A stretch of DNA of 5,000 bases from CAYRFE01 sp964423645 [NCBI: uncultured bacterium]. Its GTDB lineage: Bacteria > Macinerneyibacteriota > Macinerneyibacteria > Macinerneyibacteriales. This document shows, piece by piece, positions 1 to 5,000 of the stretch. Both the position numbers and the translations under genes were made by a program. Each line of letters begins with the position of its first letter. Position 1 is the stretch's first letter. The stretch covers positions 2,374 to 7,373 of the forward strand of contig CAYRFE010000064.1 in assembly GCA_964423645.1 (NCBI GenBank), given 5' to 3'. A model generated the notes under the pieces. It did not search any database. It was not told the DNA's origin and worked only from the letters and a program-made list of their open reading frames with translations.

Positions 1-1280
1 TCGAGAGCTTTTGTAATATAGTCAATCTCAAAATCATAAAAACGATGAATCTCATCAGGTGTTTCTGCAATAAAACATATAAAATGACTGATTGCCTCTG
101 TGTCACCTGCCGCAATCGCGCACAGTGCGAGTATGGCTACCATTTCATCACCTGGTTTTGCACGGTGTCGAGAAAACACGTCCCAAAGCTTTTTGTGGTC
201 TTCCGTTACCAGATGGTCATAAAAATATTTTTTGAGAAATGTAGTGAATTTTCGATGTGTTAAAAGTGTGTGATTGGTATCGGTAATGTGTAAAATCAAG
301 TCAAAAAGAGAGCTGCGTTCATGAGGTTCTACGAGTCCCATACATGAACACAGCGCGTCTAAGCGTTCAACAGGTTCTTGAATATGTGCGGTAAGCATGG
401 TGATATCGTTAAGCGAAAACGGACCCCACTGTTGCAGAAGCGATACGAAATACAGGTGATAAATACCCATTATCTTGCTGATATTTTGAAATAAAAAAGA
501 CGGGCGTATAATCTTTTTCAACATACGAAAATGGGTTTGTACATAAGTGTCTTCATAATCTAATTCCAGAATATTTATGGTGCGTGCGATATTTTCTAAT
601 CGAACTCCTCGTTTTTCCCATTCAATTACAAGATACAACAGACCTTTATCCGGGAAAAGCGGAAATTCTTTATACGATCTCTCGTTTGTAAACCTATACG
701 TGGCTACGTGTGATTCAACTGAGCGAAGCGAATAGGTATCAGTATTGCAATGAGACCAATAAGAGTCGAAAAAAGTCAAGAAATCACTATATTGACCTGC
801 ATTTTTTTGCGAATCGTTATGCAATAATGCCGCATATGCCATACATATACCGACGGGTATGCTCTGAATTGCTTCGTGACGGGGTATCCAGTCTTTAAGA
901 AATGTCATCACATCGACATAGCCTGCCTGCACTGCCTTAAAGAGTGTTTCCCAATGACAATCTTGAATTGTTTTAAGCGTACCAATTGTAGTGACAATTT
1001 TCTGCCGATCACGCATATTGTGCGTTTGTGATAGTTGTTTTTTAAGGATACGCTCACGTTTCATTGCCGCTTCAGCCAGGAATACATAGCATTTCGCATA
1101 AGCAACGGGACAGTATGGTATATGCGTTGAGATGTTAAAGCGTGATAAAAGATGAAGTGCTTTATTTCTGTGATATGCGGTAATCGTGTACGGTGAATGA
1201 TAGGGAGGGTTCGGCTGCAATTGTGTGTGGACTATGGTATGTAGTGTATCATAGAGTGCGGTTAGGAGAAGTATTTTCAT
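1..1280 (-). CDS. Hypothetical helical protein, third gene of the ravA-viaA-like operon (3' end outside window)
   Basis: I do not recognise this protein. Reading leftward from ATG at 1280, the frame stays open for 426 codons to the window edge, so the C-terminus is missing. The start lies 13 bases after the viaA-like stop with only a weak purine-rich site (GAGAG) before it, so translation may depend on coupling to the upstream gene. The sequence begins MKILLLTALYDTLH; the hydrophobic stretch is short and followed by Asp, so I do not call a signal peptide. No transmembrane segment, nucleotide-binding motif or obvious catalytic motif is visible. The protein looks mostly alpha-helical and rich in His, Tyr and Leu. 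Two stretches resemble the helix pair of an ankyrin repeat: about residues 113-128 (LFKAVQAGYVDVMTFL) and 386-401 (LCAIAAGDTEAISHFI). The match is weak. Its place behind an AAA+/VWA pair suggests a partner, adaptor or substrate of that pair; this is inference. That the gene is real is well supported by its length and spacing. Confidence 0.85.
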   Translation of the reverse strand, partial: MKILLLTALYDTLHTIVHTQLQPNPPYHSPYTITAYHRNKALHLLSRFNISTHIPYCPVAYAKCYVFLAEAAMKRERILKKQLSQTHNMRDRQKIVTTIGTLKTIQDCHWETLFKAVQAGYVDVMTFLKDWIPRHEAIQSIPVGICMAYAALLHNDSQKNAGQYSDFLTFFDSYWSHCNTDTYSLRSVESHVATYRFTNERSYKEFPLFPDKGLLYLVIEWEKRGVRLENIARTINILELDYEDTYVQTHFRMLKKIIRPSFLFQNISKIMGIYHLYFVSLLQQWGPFSLNDITMLTAHIQEPVERLDALCSCMGLVEPHERSSLFDLILHITDTNHTLLTHRKFTTFLKKYFYDHLVTEDHKKLWDVFSRHRAKPGDEMVAILALCAIAAGDTEAISHFICFIAETPDEIHRFYDFEIDYITKAL

Positions 1281-1293
1281 AGGTCTCTCTTTC

Positions 1294-2919
1294 TTAATTG
1301 CGTTGTGCGTTTATTAGCTGTGAAGGCGAATTATCGTGTTCCCATGTGCCATCGTGGTTTACTTTTACGCACATATCGGCAATGTTACGCAAATCATCAT
1401 TATCACCATGAGTAAAAATACAGTAAAGGCGCATATCACATTCGGTTTTGCATTGTACAATACGCTCTGCGGTTGAAGGGCTTAGACTATCGCCACCATC
1501 GGTAATGATGGTCAGGTCGGCGTTTCTAAAGGGTTCTTCTTTGAAACGAGGTAATGCCTTGGTGAATGCGGAATCAAAGTCTGTGCCGCCATCAAAAGAA
1601 AATCGTAAAAACTCCAATACTTCGTCGGCATTATCTTTTGAAGGATTAAATTCAAATTCAATATGTTCGTTTTCAGAAGAGAACAATAGCAGATGCACCC
1701 GCCTGTTTTCTTTTGCGAATGTTGTTATAAGCGCAAAGGTAAATGCCTTAGCGACACTTTCCGGTATTCCCGTCATTGATCCTGAGGTGTCAACCAGTAC
1801 CACCGCCGGCCCGCGTTTCCCCCGATTAGCAGATTGCGACGACTTAAGATCATAGGTTATAAGGCGCTGCTCTGCAAGCTCTGAGTAAAATAGATACTTC
1901 AGTGTGCTATGAGAAAGTTTCATAAGTTCTGATGGTATGACTCTTGCTATGTCAGAAGATCGTGTAATCGCGTAAATATCTGAAACGGGGGCAGTGTGCG
2001 TGGCATGAGACCGTATACCTGTTTCAAATGTCATGCGCCCGAGCATATCTAAAAACTTTTGAAAATCATCCATACCGCCAAAGGCAGTCGCAATATCGTG
2101 GATTGAGAGTAGTAGTTTTTTTCTGAGTTGACCGGCTTTCTTGCCTCCGAAGGCTTGTGAGTACAGCCCGGTTATTTTGTCAACCATATTTGCGTTTTTG
2201 GCAATGTAATGTTCGTAAAAATATGCAAGGTGATGTAATAGCCTGATTATCATTAAAAGGAGTGATACAAAAGCTTTTTGTTCATCATTGCTCAGTGAAA
2301 AAAACCATTCTGTAAATACGGTGTCTTCACTCATGCTTATTATCGAACGCGCTTTTTCCACCAACGACGCGCTTGGACGTTGCATTGCTTTTGCTTTTGG
2401 GTTTGGCATGTCTTGAGGAACACCGAACAATTTGTGTAAAAAGGATTCGTTTTCGGGGGTGGAAGTGTTCTGCAGACACGACTTAAAAATGGGATCAGAT
2501 AAAAGCGTTTCAGTGAGATGTGTATATCCTGTAATAAATTGCATAAGACGTTTGTTTAAACGTGTAAGCTCGGCCGCAGATGCATGAGTAGTTTCTTCCA
2601 TAAAACAAAAGATACTGTCCAGTATTTCTGCAAGACACATTGAAATAAATTCAGGTATTGCTTTGAGGGTGTTTTTTAACTTTTCCCATGCGGGGATTAC
2701 TTGTATCGTTATAAGAAAATTCGAAAAAACACCATAACGACTTCGGAAAACATCAAGATCTTTTATCTCATATGTTCCCTTTTGCGTCAGTTCGGCACAG
2801 AGAATTTGTGCTATTTCTACTCGTATATCACGTGCAATAGTGCTGTGTTGTGTCAGTACATTTTGCACTTCTTCACTCATGATATAGGCGCTGTTACTTG
2901 CAGGTGTTACCGTCTGCAT
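1294..2919 (-). CDS. viaA: ViaA-like VWA-domain protein
   Basis: This 541-residue protein is the VWA partner of the AAA+ ATPase encoded just upstream. In E. coli, ViaA binds RavA, stimulates its ATPase, and the pair is linked to respiratory complexes and aminoglycoside sensitivity. Residues 1 to about 340 form a largely helical region, the ViaA-type N-terminal part. A conserved lead-in follows (LFYSELAEQRLITYDL, about 343-358), resembling the same stretch of E. coli ViaA. The VWA domain spans about 370-541. Its MIDAS metal site is complete: D377-x-S379-x-S381 (DTSGSM), T446 (GGTD) and D474 (ITDGGD), so metal-dependent binding should be intact. The length exceeds E. coli ViaA (about 483). The ATG at 2919 is preferred because GAGGA lies 8 bases upstream, within the end of the ATPase gene. 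The next in-frame ATG (2880, MSEEVQ) lacks a Shine-Dalgarno sequence. The 26-base overlap suggests translational coupling. A generic CoxE-like VWA protein is the alternative, but the RavA-like partner and the lead-in favour ViaA. Confidence 0.9.
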   Translation of the reverse strand: MQTVTPASNSAYIMSEEVQNVLTQHSTIARDIRVEIAQILCAELTQKGTYEIKDLDVFRSRYGVFSNFLITIQVIPAWEKLKNTLKAIPEFISMCLAEILDSIFCFMEETTHASAAELTRLNKRLMQFITGYTHLTETLLSDPIFKSCLQNTSTPENESFLHKLFGVPQDMPNPKAKAMQRPSASLVEKARSIISMSEDTVFTEWFFSLSNDEQKAFVSLLLMIIRLLHHLAYFYEHYIAKNANMVDKITGLYSQAFGGKKAGQLRKKLLLSIHDIATAFGGMDDFQKFLDMLGRMTFETGIRSHATHTAPVSDIYAITRSSDIARVIPSELMKLSHSTLKYLFYSELAEQRLITYDLKSSQSANRGKRGPAVVLVDTSGSMTGIPESVAKAFTFALITTFAKENRRVHLLLFSSENEHIEFEFNPSKDNADEVLEFLRFSFDGGTDFDSAFTKALPRFKEEPFRNADLTIITDGGDSLSPSTAERIVQCKTECDMRLYCIFTHGDNDDLRNIADMCVKVNHDGTWEHDNSPSQLINAQRN

Positions 2920-4363
2920 AGACGATTTCCTCGGCCTTTACTTTTATGTAATCGCGTTCATCAACAACAATACAATATGTTTTGGTGATTATATCATGCG
3001 CAAGAGCGAGTTCTTTTTTGATGGTAGCGAGGTGTTCTTCTTTAGTATTCAATATTGTCTCTAATGCAGCAATGTCAGACGCGGTGAGCCATAGAGATGA
3101 CTCAACTGCTTCGCGCAGACGTTGTGTTTCGCTTTCTTCGAGAGTAGCAAGGATGTCAAGTCGGCCTAGTAGCGAGTCGTAATTTTTCAAAAAAGCCTCA
3201 CGACTTGATTGATGTACCTGTAATCGGAAATCCCACCCGCGATTGTTTTTAAGGAAGGTAAAAAGTTTTGGCAATCGCATAATGCCTGAGATTCCATCGG
3301 TAATAGCATAGGCGTTATTGAGGTTTGTTGATGTAGTCCAAGAACGCAGCTCTCGCCATGAGCTGACAATCAAGCCGTTGTCTTCCTTAAAAAGCAGCGG
3401 AGAAGGGAAAAGGTAATCTTGTTTTTCCAAAACCGACTCCCGAAACTTTTTTGTTTCCTTCACAAATTCTTCCAATTCCTCACCCCTCATCACAAGTGAG
3501 CGAAGACAGGTGGTGGCGATGTCTTTTTTTTGTTCGGGCGTGTTCCAGAGCATGTGTTTTAATAGTACAACATGTCCGGCATCAACCATTGTTTTATCTT
3601 CTGCTGCTGCAGCAACTTTAAGTACTTTTATAGCCTGTTTCCACCGGCGGTCGGATATTTGCAAGCCTTTTTCCAAGAGCATTTGACGAACTGCTATTAT
3701 TGCAGCTTTTACATCGGTATCTACCGTGACTTTCAGGGCACGCGCGAGGCATTCATCGAGCTCGCTGTCGTTAAAAGGTTCGATAGCGGGCAAACCGCTT
3801 GTGTTGTCGTCAAAGACAACGTCTTGAAAGTTCTCGGGCAATACCAGATAACGTGTGTCATAGCGGAACAGGAATCTGTCGTAAAGAGCTTCAAGCCCCT
3901 GTTTTTCATCAGGAAGTTCATTTGAGGCTCCTACTACTGTGCGCAGCGGGACTTTTGTATGTACGACGCCGTTACGAAATTCACGCTCATTTAAAAGAGT
4001 AAGAAGTGTATTGAGAATGGAGCTGTTTGCCTTAAATATTTCATCCAAGAATCCCACGGTGGCTTCAGGCAGATAGCCCTGTGTTTTGCGCTCATAACGA
4101 TCAGATTCAAGTGCGGCGATTGATAAAGGGCCGAAAAGCTCTTCGGGGGTACTAAAACGAGTAAGAAGGTAGGAAAAGAATTTTGCCCCGCCGGCAACTT
4201 CACACGCAGTACGTGCCAACATGCTTTTGGCAGTGCCCGGAGGCCCAAATAAAAGAATATGTTCTCGAGCGAGCATTGCCAGGAGTAACCCGCGGATCTC
4301 CTCCTGGCGTTCTTTGAAATAGCTTTGCAGATCGGCGACACAGCGTTCAAGGGTCTTTCTCAT
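2894..4363 (-). CDS. ravA: RavA-like MoxR-family AAA+ ATPase
   Basis: This 489-residue cytoplasmic ATPase (E. coli RavA: 498) probably forms a hexamer that uses ATP to remodel protein complexes together with its VWA partner. The AAA+ module shows Walker A GPPGTAKS (40-47), the RavA/MoxR signature TRFSTPEELFGPLSI (68-82), YLPEA (97-101), Walker B GFLDE (104-108), sensor 1 ASNELP (146-151), the arginine-finger region LEALYDRF (157-164, R163), and SDRRWKQAIKVLK (237-249) in the lid. The last motif is nearly the same in E. coli RavA and separates it from ordinary MoxR proteins. The C-terminal part (about 300-489) is helical and keeps a RavA-like end, but I cannot see a clear match to the LARA domain that binds lysine decarboxylase in E. 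coli. I place the start at ATG 4363: GGGAGG lies 5 bases upstream, and the promoter -10 box is at 4387-4392. The upstream in-frame TTG at 4399 lies inside the promoter spacer and should not be transcribed. It is first in the operon. Confidence 0.95.
   Translation of the reverse strand: MRKTLERCVADLQSYFKERQEEIRGLLLAMLAREHILLFGPPGTAKSMLARTACEVAGGAKFFSYLLTRFSTPEELFGPLSIAALESDRYERKTQGYLPEATVGFLDEIFKANSSILNTLLTLLNEREFRNGVVHTKVPLRTVVGASNELPDEKQGLEALYDRFLFRYDTRYLVLPENFQDVVFDDNTSGLPAIEPFNDSELDECLARALKVTVDTDVKAAIIAVRQMLLEKGLQISDRRWKQAIKVLKVAAAAEDKTMVDAGHVVLLKHMLWNTPEQKKDIATTCLRSLVMRGEELEEFVKETKKFRESVLEKQDYLFPSPLLFKEDNGLIVSSWRELRSWTTSTNLNNAYAITDGISGIMRLPKLFTFLKNNRGWDFRLQVHQSSREAFLKNYDSLLGRLDILATLEESETQRLREAVESSLWLTASDIAALETILNTKEEHLATIKKELALAHDIITKTYCIVVDERDYIKVKAEEIVYADGNTCK
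2928..2932 (-). promoter_or_regulatory. Shine-Dalgarno site for the ViaA-like gene, inside the RavA-like gene
   Basis: GAGGA on the minus strand sits 8 bases before the ATG at 2919 and within the last codons of the ATPase gene. The competing ATG at 2880 is preceded by AACAGCGCCTATATC, which has no purine-rich site. A ribosome finishing the ATPase would pass over this start, which fits coupled translation and matched amounts of the two partners. Confidence 0.7.
3524..3531 (-). other. A8 run with a possible -1 ribosomal frameshift heptamer in the RavA-like gene
   Basis: On the coding strand, codons 278-280 read CAA AAA AAA before GAC and contain the heptamer A-AAA-AAA, the pattern used in bacterial -1 frameshifting such as dnaX. 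A shift here would add 14 residues and stop at TGA (3482-3480), giving a protein of about 294 residues that holds the AAA+ module without the C-terminal region. No good Shine-Dalgarno-like enhancer precedes it and no strong downstream hairpin is evident, so the call is tentative. Confidence 0.25.
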
Positions 4364-4368
4364 ACATA

Positions 4369-4374
4369 CCTCCC
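4369..4374 (-). promoter_or_regulatory. Shine-Dalgarno site fixing the start of the RavA-like gene
   Basis: On the minus strand GGGAGG lies 5 bases before the ATG at 4363. It supports that start (MRKTLERC) over the upstream TTG at 4399, which would lie before the predicted transcription start. Confidence 0.88.
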
Positions 4375-4386
4375 TTTTCTGAAATG

Positions 4387-4415
4387 AGTATAATGGCAAA
4401 TTTATATTTTGTCAA
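4387..4415 (-). promoter_or_regulatory. Consensus sigma-70 promoter of the ravA-viaA-like operon
   Basis: Reading leftward, TTGACA (4415-4410) is followed by a 17-base spacer and TATACT (4392-4387). The -35 box is a perfect match and the -10 box differs from TATAAT at one base. Transcription should start near 4380, giving a short leader of about 17 bases before the ATG at 4363. It should drive all three leftward genes, since no terminator-like hairpin is seen between them. A promoter this close to consensus suggests strong transcription unless a repressor acts on it. Confidence 0.87.
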
Positions 4416-4433
4416 TACATAAAATAGGTATTG
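4413..4433. repeat. CAATAC-N9-GTATTG inverted repeat over the leftward -35 box, possible operator
   Basis: CAATAC (4413-4418) and GTATTG (4428-4433) form a perfect 6-base inverted repeat with a 9-base spacer. It covers half of the leftward -35 box. The 21-base length suits a dimeric DNA-binding protein. It shares bases with the larger CATAAAATAG repeat, so at most one of the two may be functional. Confidence 0.4.
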
Positions 4434-4458
4434 TCGGGCTTGACATTTCTATTTTATG
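4418..4458. repeat. 10-bp perfect inverted repeat around the rightward -35 box, possible operator
   Basis: CATAAAATAG (4418-4427) is the exact reverse complement of CTATTTTATG (4449-4458). The arms are 21 bases apart and 31 bases centre to centre, close to three helical turns, so they face the same side of the DNA. They flank the rightward -35 box at 4440-4445, and the right arm lies in that promoter's spacer. This layout fits a repressor site, but no regulator gene is visible here and AT-rich DNA produces such repeats more easily by chance. Confidence 0.5.
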
Positions 4459-4468
4459 AGAGTATACT
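4440..4468 (+). promoter_or_regulatory. Consensus sigma-70 promoter of the divergent rightward gene
   Basis: TTGACA (4440-4445), a 17-base spacer and TATACT (4463-4468) form a near-perfect sigma-70 promoter. The expected start is near 4475, about 17 bases before the ATG at 4492. The hexamers and spacer length are the same as in the leftward promoter, although most of the spacer sequence differs, so the two are not a simple recent duplication. Confidence 0.87.
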
Positions 4469-4477
4469 CATTCAAAC

Positions 4478-4485
4478 AAGGAGGA
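4478..4485 (+). promoter_or_regulatory. Strong Shine-Dalgarno site of the divergent gene
   Basis: AAGGAGGA is a near-complete Shine-Dalgarno sequence, 6 bases before the ATG at 4492. With the perfect promoter 10 bases further upstream, it fixes both the start and the strand of the gene. Confidence 0.9.
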
Positions 4486-4491
4486 TGTCGC

Positions 4492-5000
4492 ATGACGGCA
4501 CGAGAGATAAAAGTTGAAGACCTTGTAATCGCTCTTATTAATACGCAAGAAAATTCTGCTTTTACATTATCTGAGCGCGAAGGCTTGTGTGATGACGCGG
4601 TATCCTTGTATGCAAATGTGAACGATGATGTCCCTTACGCAATCAGTATTCACAACACAAACGTGATTACATATTATGCGGTCGGCGTATTTTGTGACGG
4701 TGTTAATACCAAAAACACGGCGGATGTATTGTCTGACACTAATCCTTCGCTTAACGATTTGTACAGCGTTTATCCTGATCGCACGGTACGAGTCTTGGGA
4801 TTTGATGACGGAAGCGAATTTGTGCGAGAATTTTTAGTCTCAGGGGAATTGCGTCGGAGTAAAGCAAAGGAGCATGGATTTGAAGGACGCATGGGGTATA
4901 TTGACATAGTTGTATATCAAATTGATGTTGATTTTACCCCAGAAGAAGCTCAGCAATTGAAGGCTTTGTATAAGAAGTATAATGATTGTGATGATGATAA
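4492..5000 (+). CDS. Hypothetical acid-rich protein, divergent from the ravA-like operon (3' end outside window)
   Basis: I do not recognise this protein. From ATG at 4492 (MTAREIKVEDLVIALINTQ) the frame is open for 169 codons to the window edge. The start is well fixed by an AAGGAGGA site and a consensus promoter. The protein looks soluble, with no signal peptide or membrane segment. It is rich in Asp and Glu, and the visible part ends in DDCDDD. The middle (about 38-110) has alternating hydrophobic residues suggesting beta strands, and about 154-164 (FTPEEAQQLKALYKKY begins here) looks helical. No helix-turn-helix is evident, so I do not call it a regulator. The first residues, IKVEDLVIALINTQ, could be a short N-terminal helix. 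Divergence from the RavA-like operon, through a mirrored promoter pair, suggests a shared role as client, partner or co-regulated product, but that is inference. That the gene is real is well supported. Confidence 0.85.
   Translation, partial: MTAREIKVEDLVIALINTQENSAFTLSEREGLCDDAVSLYANVNDDVPYAISIHNTNVITYYAVGVFCDGVNTKNTADVLSDTNPSLNDLYSVYPDRTVRVLGFDDGSEFVREFLVSGELRRSKAKEHGFEGRMGYIDIVVYQIDVDFTPEEAQQLKALYKKYNDCDDD

Larger units (their letters stand above)
4383..4472. repeat. 10-bp perfect inverted repeat joining the two -10 regions
   Basis: AATGAGTATA at 4383-4392 is the exact reverse complement of TATACTCATT at 4463-4472. The shared sequence goes beyond the -10 hexamer into CATT in the initial region of both promoters. 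The centre lies between 4427 and 4428, the same centre as the mirrored -35 boxes and start codons. CATT is not part of the sigma-70 consensus, so it may be a site read by a common regulator or reflect common origin. Confidence 0.75.

Noticed and set aside
45-263. Open frame of 72 codons on the plus strand
   Set aside because: It lies wholly antisense to the long leftward third gene, has no convincing ribosome site and encodes a Cys-rich sequence without recognisable character.
710-898. Open frame of 62 codons on the plus strand
   Set aside because: It is antisense to the continuous leftward reading frame at 1-1280 and has no promoter or ribosome site of its own.
1239-1280. Signal peptide at the start of the third gene (MKILLLTALYD)
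   Set aside because: The hydrophobic run is only about eight residues, is broken by Asp and has no plausible cleavage site.
1281-1293. Promoter or terminator between the viaA-like gene and the third gene
   Set aside because: The gap is only 13 bases, with no hairpin and no promoter hexamers, so the genes are read as one operon.
1448-1855. Open frame of 135 codons on the plus strand
   Set aside because: It is a complement of the VWA domain coding region, whose MIDAS motifs prove the leftward frame is the real one.
3572-4350. Several open frames of 60-120 codons on both strands within the ATPase gene
   Set aside because: They are shadows of the AAA+ coding frame, which contains all the Walker and sensor motifs; none has supporting start signals.
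4364-4399. N-terminal extension of the RavA-like ATPase from an in-frame TTG at 4399
   Set aside because: The TTG lies inside the 17-base spacer of the leftward promoter, upstream of the expected transcription start, and the ATG at 4363 has its own GGGAGG site.
4492-5000. Divergent gene as a transcription regulator of the operon
   Set aside because: The position is typical for a regulator, but no helix-turn-helix or other DNA-binding motif is visible and the protein is acid-rich.

Overview
The window is 5 kb of moderately AT-rich bacterial DNA. It has compact gene packing, strong Shine-Dalgarno sites and textbook sigma-70 promoters. The genes themselves do not fix the taxon. No rRNA, tRNA, CRISPR array, insertion sequence or phage hallmark is visible.

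Positions 1-4363 hold a leftward operon of three tightly packed genes. The first (4363 down to 2894) encodes a 489-residue MoxR-family AAA+ ATPase that is clearly RavA-like. The second (2919 down to 1294) overlaps it by 26 bases and encodes a 541-residue ViaA-like protein with a C-terminal von Willebrand factor A domain and a complete metal-binding (MIDAS) site. The third (1280 to beyond base 1) starts 13 bases after the viaA-like stop. It is open for at least 426 codons, with no stop before the window edge, and encodes a largely helical protein I do not recognise.

Positions 4364-4491 are a 128-base divergent control region. Each strand carries a perfect TTGACA-17-TATACT promoter. The two -35 boxes, the two -10 boxes and the two start codons are all mirror images about one centre, between 4427 and 4428. 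Two further inverted repeats lie near the -35 boxes and could be operators. The leftward promoter also settles the start of the RavA-like gene, because the upstream TTG start at 4399 falls inside the promoter spacer.

Positions 4492-5000 hold the start of a rightward gene, at least 169 codons long, encoding an unrecognised acid-rich, apparently soluble protein.

By analogy with E. coli RavA-ViaA, the ATPase and the VWA protein should form a chaperone-like remodelling pair. The third operon protein and the divergent protein are candidate partners, substrates or regulators of that pair. The conserved pair is known biology; the two unknown neighbours and the mirrored promoter region are what deserve a second look.
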